Part shown: positions 46,390 to 57,689 of the stretch, piece by piece
Numbering within the stretch: the first letter of the stretch is position 1
Layout: the number at the start of each line of letters is the position of its first letter
The notes under the pieces: generated by a model
The model's input: the letters and a program-made list of their open reading frames with translations, nothing else
The model's database searches: none
Told to the model about the DNA's origin: nothing
Made by a program: the position numbers and the translations under genes
Assembly: GCA_028551475.1 (NCBI GenBank)
Contig: CM052356.1
Coordinates: forward strand, 11,497,884 to 11,561,883
Reading direction: 5' to 3'
Origin: Casuarina equisetifolia
Lineage: Eukaryota > Streptophyta > Magnoliopsida > Fagales > Casuarinaceae
Length of the DNA: 64,000 bases

Positions 46390-47305
46390 TCTCTTTGGTT
46401 CTTTGTTTCTCCCTCCTTGTTTTGGCTGTTTTATGTTCAGTTTCACTTATGTTTTGTGTCAACAATTGACTAAATGGATTGGTCCTTGAAACGGATAATG
46501 TTAAAGGTAACAAATTCTAAGCATGAAAATGTGAATTGACACTTGCATTGGAGGAGATTTTACTAAGTTCGTGACTTCGACTTCCTTTTGCTTGTAAACT
46601 CAATCTCATTTAGCTCAATTGTTGAAATTTACAATTTATGGATATATGCTGAGGTTAACCTAATTCTTATTATCCTTTGGAAGTCCCTTTCATTTAAAGT
46701 CCTTGAGTCCAATTTCAACTTTTATTCTTTGGTATCCAATGAATCCTAAGACTTATTTCCCTGTGCAAGGACTGAAATGACAGATTTCAATGACATTTCA
46801 GTGCTGATGGAACGAATTCCCTAGCGTTTCTCATCTTCCAATTTTCCCATTTGCTGACTGTGCTATTGAGTTCAATTTTTTTTTAAAACTTATTCATTGG
46901 ATACAATATTTTTTTCTTTGAAATTTTTATCTACCTGGATACATTCACTTTATTTTATGCATATTGTAGATGGGACCACGCTTGAACATGTTGACGGTTA
47001 ACTCCACTCTTACCATCTCTATTTCAGTTAAGTTCATAGTTTATTTTAAGTTCTAATATTTTATTTAATTTTTATTTTTTGATAACTAATCCATCCGGAA
47101 AAAAGTTTATGATTGTGTAGTGGTCCATTTTCAATAGAATATGTACAAGAGTTCATGAATGCTATATTCTTTTGCTAATTGTTTGAGTTCCCAGGGGTTT
47201 TCTATGTTCCAATTTTTACACCTCCAAAACATGTTATGGAGATCAAAGAACTTTATGAAACATAATTAACTTCTCAACATTGAAACATTTGGTCAGCTGG
47301 AAGTA
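46390..47305. other. AT-rich intergenic DNA, nothing recognised
   Basis: No frame over 60 codons with family features. It may include decayed 5' sequence of the P450 relic that follows, but I could not align it. Confidence 0.35.
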
Positions 47306-47590
47306 TTGCATGTTGTTTGCCAAATTGCTATGGAGTTCCTGAAGAGTATGTTGTAGAGTTTGTATTAAGATATACTAAAATCATCGTCAGTAATTACAAC
47401 AGTTGCTTCTTAGCTAAAAGTATTGTGCCATAGAGAGATCAATGGAAGAAGATGAGGAAAATGCTTACTCATGAGATAGTGAACCTGACAATACTTCACC
47501 AGCTGCTTGCTAAGAGACATGAAGAAGACAATTGTCAGACTGGTGTCAAAGGGATCTTCTGAAGTTTCCTTCACTGTAACCGTCCTGAAT
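47306..47590 (+). pseudogene. CYP79-like cytochrome P450 relic
   Basis: Two short blocks read like CYP79 P450s, the ER enzymes that turn amino acids into oximes on the way to cyanogenic glucosides or volatile aldoximes. At 47306-47347: LHVVCQIAMEFLK, matching the V-(T/V)-C-P-x-I-A-x-E-F-L-K stretch. At 47425-47560: RDQWKKMRKMLTHEIVN, then LHQLLAKRHEE, matching the helix C region (QWKKMR) and the K-R-A-E-E-A-type stretch after it. A stop precedes each block's continuation, and the haem-binding loop, I-helix and most of the protein are absent. This is a small relic, and assignment rests on these two blocks only. Confidence 0.5.
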
Positions 47591-50551
47591 ATTTTCTCCT
47601 GTTAATCGCTTCTTCATAATTTTGATTCTTTTGAAAGTTCTAACATGAAGATCTTTCGAAATTTATGCTAAACAATATCACATACATTTCATGCAACTTT
47701 CACCCAAACGATTTGGTAGGCTTTAAACTCTACTAAAGCTGCGCCAAAGATTGTCAAATAGAAGGAATCTGAGAGTTTTGCTAGGGCAAACCAAGGAGAA
47801 TCTTCCGAAATTGCACTACAATTATATTTGCTTTTGCGCTCCCACTTCAAGAAGAGAAAAGTCTCAACTTTTGACTGCAATAGACGGAAAAGTAATTTGA
47901 ATTTACTTCTCCCATAAACTACTTAGAAATTTTGATCATCACTCTACCAAATTTATGAGAACTTAGGTTAAACTGGAATAATTGAAGGTGCTTCAAAATT
48001 CATGCTAAAATTTTTATTTCAATTCTTCATAGAAATGATTATGAATTTTATTTGTAGATTGATGACTATTAATTTATGTCCAACTTTGTTATGATTGCAA
48101 ATTAATGACTATTAGTTTATTCCACGAGAGACATCAGTTGATTATTTGATTAAGGAGAATAAATAGATTCTTACACGGCTTGTATTATGAATCATTAACA
48201 AGTATAATACTATATAGTGATTATGAAAACAATTTAATTAGATTAATAATTTAAAAACAAAGTAACGTCAAGCTTGGTTGGTAAAACAAAAGAAGGTAAT
48301 AAATGTGGTAATTGTGGTAATTGTGGATTGTCTTTGCATCTCGATAAATTATGGGGTGACTTTCGCACTTTTTCACAATGACCAGTGCCGACCGATTTCA
48401 AATTTCCTACCAATTTTCAATTACACTGTCTTTGTTTACCTGGTCATGCGTTAGGCCTCGCATAAACTAACAGTGGAGTCTATTGTGGGAAGATGAGATT
48501 TTAGCCCCTTCTCAACAATTCTTTATTTTTTAAAACTATTTATTCTCTTCTAACGGAGTTTTGATGAGTTGATTCTTGCTGGGCTATCCAAACTCGGTGG
48601 ACGGATCAGACCTGTCATACTTATTTGATGGAGGGACAAGTTTTTTCCATTTGTTTCCATCCTTATCTAATGCTTGTACTCTTTGCTTTTAATACAGAAG
48701 CTACATCGTTTTACGGAAGCCAGTGGAAACTGACCTCAGCATCGAAAGAGATTTTAGCAACACTTATTTTTATCTACTCTTCAATCGTCCGATAAATATA
48801 AGAGATGGGTTATAATAGACTCTCCCATGATATTATTTTTCATTCATTTTATCGATCACTTACAGTTGGCTACAAATATAGACTACAATAGAAGAATAAA
48901 AATATATTAATGTGTGATGAAACTAGTGTTAAAATAGTAAAGAAAAACTTTAATATCCTAAAATATATGCATTACATAGATATGATCATATTACACCTTA
49001 GTAATAAACTTTTACTAAGATGTGAAATACATAGATTGTATATTAAATTACCAGTTTTAACTTTTACTGCCAACATCTTTGAAATATACTCGTTTTGATG
49101 CCATTTCCGTATTGTTAGTTCTTTTGAAAGCTTTTCTAAACTTGAAAATTCCTTTCATAGCAAATGCATATCACTCGTCAAACAGGTTCGGAATGGATAC
49201 TCTTAGTTTCCTCTGCTGCGAGCCTCCTGCAAAGTTTCCACACTTTGACAACTTGAACACAATCTTGATTTTTCACAAGATCTTCTGAGCGTTACAATAA
49301 TTTACGCATTCTTGGATTAGACATGAAGAGTTTAGTTGACTACTTTTTTCACAAAATCGATTTGTTGGAAGAACATTGTCATAATTCACATACGAATGTC
49401 TGAAGTTCATGCTGAAGTAAATTGAGTTCTGCTTTGCTAGAGTGGCGGGAACAGATATCACATAGATTTTTTCCTACCAACTTGCCAATGATATTATATG
49501 ATAGACATGGAACTCTGTAATAGCACATGAAACCTTACAATTGCATTACAATTATTCTAGTTTTTCGTTGCCCAATTCAAAAGAAGAGATGCCTATGTTT
49601 TTGACGTGTAAGGGATAAAAAAGTAATATGGACTGGTCTTACTTTTTCTATCTGTCCAAGCTTTATCAGAAAACCAATATTGATTTAAGACGAAATAGCT
49701 TTGAAAATTTCGTCATGCCACTTCTTTGCAACATGGATTCTCCAATCCAATCATTAACAAAGGTCCTCGGACTTCAGTGTTGTAGAGTACATGGATTTCG
49801 TGTTTAGTAGTTATGATTTTCTAGAGTGAAGGGGACGGACACGGCGTGCATTTCTTTCTCACCGAATTCCATTGAGACTCTCTACAATGTCTAATGGAAA
49901 GAAACCCCAAGAATTTTTCTACTGCAAATATTTTTCTTTTCTTCTATCTTCCTGAATACGTTTAGCACTCAGTGTAAACGGGATATAAACCCAACTACCC
50001 CGCCATATATGGGCAGGTCAAAAAGGAAGCACCCACGGACGTGTGAAGTTGGTGTGACAGGCGAGTAGTTCTTCTGCACAATTGCACTGCAATTGTATAT
50101 TAAGTGGAGAACTAAACTTTAAAAGAAGAAAAACGTCTCTGCTTTTGACGTTAATGGACAGAGAAGCAATATAAACCGAACAAACTCCAAAAATTCCTTA
50201 GAAATCTCTTCTAAATTTACTAAAACATGTCATTTGCAGCTTTTCTTTGGTGTAACACGGATTAGTTTATGTTTGTGTGTTGAAAGACTTACTTAAATTC
50301 TTAGAACCAATTAAAAAGATAATATCTTTTTTAATTAAGTAAGGTAGACTTGAGGTATCTTGAACCCGATAATTCAGAAGCGGATAATTCTTTCCCATAT
50401 GAAGAATACAATAGGAGTAGAAACCCAAGAACCAACAAGTTGCCGTGAATAAGGAGTTCGTATAAACATTCTGGCAATATGTTATTCCCTTAGTCAAGTG
50501 GGCTAAATGTTTATGTTTGGATTGGTTACTTTAGACCTAAATCGATTCTTT
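47591..50551. other. Intergenic DNA with a three-copy degenerate repeat
   Basis: No gene recognised. Related segments of 110-160 bp occur at 47808-47965, 49538-49645 and 50079-50226; see the separate entry. Confidence 0.4.
47808..50226 (+). repeat. Three diverged copies of a 110-160 bp sequence
   Basis: Copies at 47808-47965, 49538-49645 and 50079-50226 share AATTGCAYTRCAATT, then AAGAAGA, TTTTGACG/C, and AGTAATWT/AGCAATAT in the same order and spacing. Copies 1 and 3 continue alike to CTTAGAAAT and AAATTTA. All three face the same way. Confidence 0.65.
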
Positions 50552-50956
50552 TGTAGTTAGAAATAATCAGTCACTGAAAAAACCAGAAATTGACCGAAGA
50601 TAGGAAGAATCATGGTACTGGAAAATTCATGATTTCTATTAACAAAATTCCAATAAATACAAGTTCGGTTTCGATTAGAGTGTATGCAATAATAATCAAT
50701 CAAATGAATCCTACAAAAGCACATACCAGGAAAGTCAAATATTCACAAAAACTATACCGATTCAATTGGGGGCTCCAACATCATTGCAGATAGGGTTTCA
50801 GGGCTTTAGTGCTTTTGTTCAATGCTGACGTGGCATGAAGGCTTCTGTGGTAGATTGTCTAATGTGGGCACCGACTTGCCACGTGATGTGGTAAGGGTGT
50901 AATAGCTAGCATGTGAGAAGGTAGTGTATGAGGCTTATATAGCATGTGTGTTAACA
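50552..50956 (-). repeat. 3' LTR of copia element 3
   Basis: 405 bp with TG-CA ends (minus strand TGTTAACAC to AACTACA). Aligns to 54933-55320. Confidence 0.75.
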
Positions 50957-53900
50957 CCTCCCCCACCCCATGAACTTTGAACGCAACGTCAAAACTAGGA
51001 TGATGAGAGACCTTGTAGATTGAAGAGAACAAGTAATGATAAAGCTAACCATGAGCAACTCATTCATTGATATAGCATAAGTCAATTTTGACATGTCTTG
51101 TGTGAGCATGAAATATAGGATTCACTTTCAAGTAAGAAGCCAAGAGATTATCACATTAAAGTGTAAGAAGATATGGTGGAAGAGCATGAAATCTTAAATA
51201 AGATAGTCAATCCATATAAATTCAAGAGTGCTATCTACCAAACATTTGTACTCAACCTTGGTGTTTGATGTGCCACCATACATTGATAGCAGGAGCTCCA
51301 AGAAATGAGTTTGTGGCCAAGGAATACATAAAAGCTACCAATAGAATAACAATCATCATGATTGCCTAGCCACCCAACATCAAAGGAGGCATGTAGGATG
51401 GTAGATGGTGTCTAGGTAACAAGGAGACCTAAGCAAGGAGAATCCATTAGGAAGTGAAGAATGTGCTTCACAACTTGCTAATGGGTTGTGGTGGGATGAT
51501 GGAGAAATTAACAAACAATGTTAACTACATAAGCAATGTAGGTTCAAGTAGTTTTAAGGTATTGAAGAGCTCCCACAACACTATGGTAAAACTATGGTAA
51601 AGGAAAGGAGTCCATGAGTGTTTCACCTATCCAACAGGGCAGAAACTTGCTTATGGTCCATGATGTAAATATGGTGTTGGCATCCCTTGTCTTATCATGA
51701 TCGGGAATCTTAAATGTAAACTTGGCCTAGTGTAAGAGAAGACCATTAGGAATGGACTAAACCTTGACACCAAGGAAGTAATGAATAGGGCCTAAATCTT
51801 TAATAGGGGCTTCCTAATATAAATTGGTGAGAAGATTGTAGAAGGGTACTTAAGGAAAGCCTAGAAGAATGATCCTATCCACATACACTATAAGAATGAT
51901 GTTATAGCATGGAAACTAAATAGTGAATGGCAATGTGCCAGTAGTGAAGATATTAAAACCAATAAAGACTAAGGAGCTTAGATGATGGCACCAAGCATGC
52001 GAAGACTACTTTAAACAATAGAGAAATTGCTAAAAGCAATAGACATGGCTTGGATGATTAGATTTAAAAAAAAAAAAAAAACTTAAGTTGCTTTATGTAG
52101 ACCTCTTCAGACAAATTCCCATGGTGAAAGGCATTGGACACATCTAATTAGTGGATCAACTAGTTGTAAGAGTAAGCAAAAGTGAGAACTATTTAGATAA
52201 TGACTAGCTCGGCAACTAAACTGAAGGTCCCTATGTAGTTAATCCATTCTTGGTAGTGAAAGGTTTTAGCCACAAGGTAGGCTTTATATCTTTCCAATGA
52301 ATCATCTTAGTAAAGTTTAACTTTGTAAACCCAATTACAACCAATGAGGTAAGTGCTAAAAGGAAGATAAGCAAAAGACTAGGTACCATTCTTGATAAGA
52401 ACAATATACTTTGCAACTATGGCCTTATGCTAGTGAGAATCTCAAACAACCTAAGTGAAATAAGTGAACTTATTGTATGGGTGGGCAATTCTAGTCAACA
52501 CATAGGTGTGCTAATGGGTGAGAATGCATTGGGTAAGGGTTCTATCCTAGAGTTGACTAACCATATTGACAAGGTTTGTTAGGGTAGTATTTAAGGTAAA
52601 AAATGGCAAGGTTAAGGAGGCATAAGGTTTTAAACAAGGCAAATGTAAAGTTAAGGAGCATGCTAGGTGGTGGGGGTTAGAAAGTTGAAAAAGTAGAGAT
52701 GGGTAAGGTCAATGGAGGTTCCAAAGCTAGGATGTTATAGGTTGGGGAGTGTGATTGGGAAAGATCTCCTAATAGAAAATGACATTCGCTACAGTGCAGA
52801 ATTATTAGTTAGCTTGACAATAACAATTGTAGACCTGGTAGCTTGGAAGGTAGCCTATGAAAACACACACTTAAAAGGGTGGGGCCACCTTGTAGGAAGC
52901 ATAGGCCGAAAATAAGGAAACATTACATAGCAAAACATTTATAAGTGAGAAATATTAATAGGATAGTAAAATAGAACCTACCACAAAGAAATGTTATTGA
53001 TGAGTGGGTTTAGAACTAATTGATCAAGGACACCACCATCTTAAAAGCAAATTCCTAGAAATGTAAAAGAATAGGGGCTTTTGTGAAAAGGGCTAGGCTT
53101 GTCTTAACAATATGACATTTCATGCATTATGTGGTGACATTTTAAAATGGAAAGTACGGGTAGGAGATTTGCTAATGGATGCCATACTACATTAAGTGGT
53201 TGCAAAAAGTCAAAAAGAGGAATTGGAAGGCACTATTACATTGAATAGATTGAATTTTGCATTGTAAATGGTTCTTTAGAAAGTTATGAAATGTAATTAA
53301 AATTTCAAGGAACTATGAGTGTGTGAAAAAGAGTATAATGAGATAAATTAAGAAAAATCATGAATAGAAGACACATATTATTTATTTCCATTGAACAAAA
53401 TAATAAAAGAAGGAGCTTATAAATCAATGTAAATGAGTTAGAGAACAGAAGCCTTCGAGTGGGTATAGGGATGGAGATGTTGGTGAGTTCTATTAAGAGC
53501 ACACACAAAGGAGAAAAGAATTAGAAATGTTGATGTATGTTGACCTAAGGAAATGATTTAATGTATTGGATAATGGATGATCTAGGTAGTGATGCCAAAA
53601 AGAAGGGAACTAATGCAAGAGGTAACAAACATGATAGGAGCTAGGTGTTTCCAAATGATGAGACATGGTAATGACCTTAATCAAGTTTCCCATGAAGCAA
53701 AGTCTAGCTTGTGGGCAATGAGATGGCCCAAAAGTAAGTGGTGAAAAACAAAAAGACATAGTTATTATCAATAGTAACCTAGTAAGCCTAAGAGAATTAT
53801 GTGTTTTAGTTTAGGTAAGTGGGTTAGGAGGCATATTGGGCTTGGGAAAATTGGGTTGTTGTAGTGTAGTGGGCTATAGGATTAATATGGTAATTCAAGC

Positions 53901-54932
53901 TTGTTGAAAGGTGGGCTAGTTTTAACTTGGATGGAATGATGGGTTGAACTGCTCCTAGTAGGTGGCAATGACATGGTTGGAGTAGTAACATAACTAGCAA
54001 AATGGCCCATGTCATCAACCATGGTCATTGGAATGGTTTTTATTTTGATGGTAGGTTAGTAAAGTTGGTTGGAGATCGATAGAGGTAGGACCTAATTGTT
54101 AAGGATTTAGGTTGAATGGTCAATGCAGTGGGTTGAGTAACAAAAAAGGTAGGGCAATAGAAAAAGTGATAGAATAGGTTACAAAAGCCGTTAGGGATGC
54201 CTTAAGGTGTGGAGGTGCTATCATTCCTTATGGATGAACAAAAGAGAATGAAAGGCTAATCTAATTAGAAATGCCAATTGGGTTTACACCAAATTAACAT
54301 TATCAAATATCTAAATTCATCCCCTAAGCCTCTAAATAAATGTGTGATACTCATTTTTAAAGATGATTTTGCCAATTGAAAAGAGTTGATTGACAATTTT
54401 CTTGCACTCATGCAAATAATTAGTGGTAGACACAAGTGCCTTATATTAGGTTTTGCAATTGCATCTATAAGAAGGCTACTTAGGCATTTAATGAGGCCAC
54501 ATGTGCAAAGGATAAGTGTTTCAAATGACAATGGCAAAGCAATGGTTAGTCTTGAGTGACTATGGCATTGGTTAACGTCACCAAAAGCTAGCCAAGTGCC
54601 ACATAGTCATGAATGAACTAAATGATGTATGCATGATTGGGGAAAGATGAATTTTCAAACAACTAGATCATTTTTGGTGGAATAGGTTCTAATCCATCAA
54701 TGATGGATAACAATTGGTTAGACACAAGAAAAAGGAGCAAACATGTTTTCTAGAAAACAAATTGTTGTTGTTGAAACACTTAATTATGGCCAAAGTTAAG
54801 GCATTAGGGACAAATGGGTTCTAGGTGGTTATGGTGGGAATATGGAAGAAGTAGCAAGTACAATGGTGGTGGATGAGGAAGAGGAAACCATGGAGAAATT
54901 TTGGTAGGACATAAGCCAACAGCTTTCTAATA

Positions 54933-55320
54933 CTAAGTTAGAAATAATACAAATTAGCTAAAAACCTAAAAATCAATTGAAGATAGGAAGAACATGGCAA
55001 TGGAAGATACATGATTTCTATTAGCCAAATTCACATGAATATAAGTCCAATTTTTGGATTATATTCAATTACAATTGATCGAAAGAATCTTGAAAAATGT
55101 AGAAAAAAGGAAAACCAAATAATCACAAAATCTACACAGAATTTTGATTAGAGGCACTAGCATTGTTACAGCTAGGGTTTCATGTCTTTAGCATAGCATG
55201 ATCGATAATGGCATGGCATGAGAGCTTACATGGCATACCATCTAATTTGGGAGCTCACATTGCAAGTGATGAGTTGAAGGCATGCATAATAGGTACATGA
55301 AAAGGTGATGTATACTCACA
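54933..55320 (-). repeat. 5' LTR of copia element 3
   Basis: Aligns to the 3' copy through AGATAGGAAGAA, ATGATTTCTATTA, and AGGGTTTCA. The outer (right) edge is approximate. Confidence 0.7.
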
Positions 55321-55926
55321 TTTTGTAAGAGAATATAATTATGTTGATTGAAAAAAACTCACATCTTTATATAGATTGATGTTTATACCTTTTATGTTTA
55401 TGTAATTTACACAAATCTTCATTAAAAATGTTTTGTTGATTAGTTATTGGTACAACTAACATAAGTCTTGTAGAAAACACTATTTGTCATCCAAGAATCA
55501 AGACAGAACAATACTTGAAGAACTTGTATGTTCTTATATATTGCTAGATATCTTGACAAGCATTTTATTGATATATGTTTAGTTCCAACTTAAGAAGTGC
55601 AGATAATATTGAACTCAAAATCATATTATAATATCTGTATAGAGTGACTTATTTTTCTCTTGTTGAAGAGAAAAACATATTTGTGATTAGAAGTGGTTGA
55701 CACCTATTAATCAAGTTGTGTGGATCTATTGTCACAAAGCATGTAGTCATTTTAATATTAAATCCTTTGGGTCATAAGGAATTTGTGTTTAGGTGGTGTA
55801 CACCTATATAGTTATAAAGTAGTTGCCTCTTAGTATTCCTTTGAATTGTGTTTGATTAAGAGAAAGGTGGAAGTAGACTTTAAGTGAATTGAACCATCCT
55901 TACATAAAAATTATGTTCAAATTGTT

Positions 55927-55978
<52 letters not shown>

Positions 55979-56154
55979 ATATCTATATATTGAATTAAGA
56001 TTGAATTTTTTCTTTCATTTAGACTTGTATTGTGATTATACACACAATTAAAATTTTAGAAAGGATAAAATAATTTCTTTGAAAACATGTAAACCCTTAA
56101 CAATCCCCTTAACAAAAAAAAAACACAAAAAGGTTGTCATAATACTTACACTAA
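55321..56154. other. AT-rich spacer with a (CT)n tract
   Basis: No gene recognised; no element edge found. Confidence 0.4.
55929..55974 (+). repeat. (TC)23 microsatellite
   Basis: Forty-six bases of perfect TC repeat. Confidence 0.93.
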
Positions 56155-56402
56155 CCCTATCCTCAAAAAATCTATGTATTATATTACTTGTGACTCTCAA
56201 CCCAATGTGGGATTTGTGATGTTGTCATGTTAAACATGTCTCTAATTCTCCTTGTAATGAATGTTAGTCCAACATGATCCCTTAGTTGGCCCTCTTTATA
56301 ATGAGTGTTAGTCCAACATGATCCCTTATTTGGCATTTTACGTTTATGTAAGCAAAATGGTGGTAATTGTGTTCATAAGTATTGTTCATATTTCTAGTAA
56401 TT
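56155..56402 (+). repeat. Dispersed repeat, copy 2
   Basis: Partner of 44748-44950. This copy has an internal duplication with 44-bp period (GTTAGTCCAACATGATCCC at 56263 and 56307) that copy 1 lacks. Confidence 0.75.
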
Positions 56403-57689
56403 TTGTCCAATCAAGTGCAATGAAGAGTCATTTCCTTCATGAACAAGAAAGCATTCATACAAGTGCAATGCTGATTATGTGAAAATCAATATGTGATTAG
56501 GTTTGTTTTAGATTGCAAATAGTCTATAAAAACTAGGTTTCATGTACAATTTTTGTTATTCAAATAAAAAAATTGATTGATTATTTTAGAGTGGAAACTA
56601 TAGCAATTTTTTTAACAATTTCTTTGTATGTAATTAATTAATTATTAAAATAAAGAAATGGGTATTCTTATCTTAATTTCTTTAAATTCCTTATTTGAAA
56701 AGAAAAATAAAAAGGAAATAGAAAACAAACTTGGTAAAATACAAGTAGTATTTTGTATTTTGAGTAGCAAAGATAATTGCAGCTACCAATATATAAAATG
56801 GTTGTATTGGTTGTATTGGTTGTATTGGTTGTATTTTGAGAAGTATTAAGATTTTTTTTCAAGTTACCTACACCAGATTAAAACAGGATCACTTAACGTA
56901 AACTAAATTTAACAGTTGAAGATGAAATACCAAAGGTTCCCCTTTCTCATGTTTATTAATGATATTTTTTTTTCAAAGTAAAAGATGCACTTAAAAATAT
57001 CAAAATTAGTAAGATCCATAAGGAAATACAACAGATGCACTTAAAAAGAAGGTTTCACTATATTATACTTAGTTATGTAATTGATTAAAAATAAAAAGAA
57101 GCTGTTGAATAATCTACTAGCAACAGCACAAGGACGACCTAATGATTAATTTAAAAATCATATTATAATTCCTGTAACTAATTTTTTTAGATTAATACAA
57201 TTGTTTAACCCTAGATGCACCTAATCAATATTGAATTTAATTTAACCCTTCTTTGATATAATCAATATTTTAAATTCATTCTTTTGCAACGTGAGAATTT
57301 CTTCTAAATTGTAACCTTCACCATGATAGACTTCAAGATCATATTAGTAACTTTTGGAAGAATTTGTTTCCTAATTTTATGCCATTTTGTTGTAAATGAA
57401 GCCATGTCTTTTTCCTCTACAATCTTTTTCTTGAATAAAATTTGAATGATGTTTCCTCCTTTTTATCAAACTTAAATATATATGGATCCAATCTCCTTCG
57501 TATCCGATTTCGACTTGTACTACAAATCCTGCTGAAATCATTTCTTTCCCATGTAGTTAGTCCCACTGTAATGCTTGTGACGGCTGCACTAGACTACATG
57601 CTGGGGAGATCACTGGTCATTCCAAAGTTGAAGAGTAAAATAGAAACAATATCAAGTACAAAGAGATATCAGATCAGGAGATTTCAGGA
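56403..57689. other. AT-rich DNA with a 9-bp minisatellite
   Basis: No gene recognised. GTTGTATTG repeats four times at 56801-56836. A frame at 57442-57693 precedes the LINE but has no known motif. Confidence 0.4.
56801..56836 (+). repeat. Minisatellite (GTTGTATTG)4
   Basis: Period 9, essentially perfect. Confidence 0.92.

Larger units (their letters stand above)
50552..55320 (-). mobile_element. Ty1/copia retrotransposon 3, minus strand, decayed
   Basis: Related end repeats lie at 50552-50956 and about 54933-55320. Reading the minus strand, a degraded primer site (TAGTATTAGAAAGC, 54934-54921) resembles the tRNA-Met type beside the 5' LTR. The purine tract GGGGTGGGGGAGG (50969-50957) precedes the 3' LTR. 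Gag sequence with a UBN2 feel lies at about 54265-54540. Reverse transcriptase spans about 52440-51850 (GCNWVYKVKLY, YKAYLVAKTFHYQ, LIHxLDVSNAFHHGN, then YVDRIILLG where a YVDD box is expected). RNase H lies in 51650-51000. The coding strand is littered with stops. An A17 run sits near 52065-52081. No target duplication was found because the right edge is unclear. Confidence 0.8.

Noticed and set aside
46262..46513. Proline-rich (plus) and glycine-rich (minus) frames
   Set aside because: Products of the poly-C tracts, not proteins.
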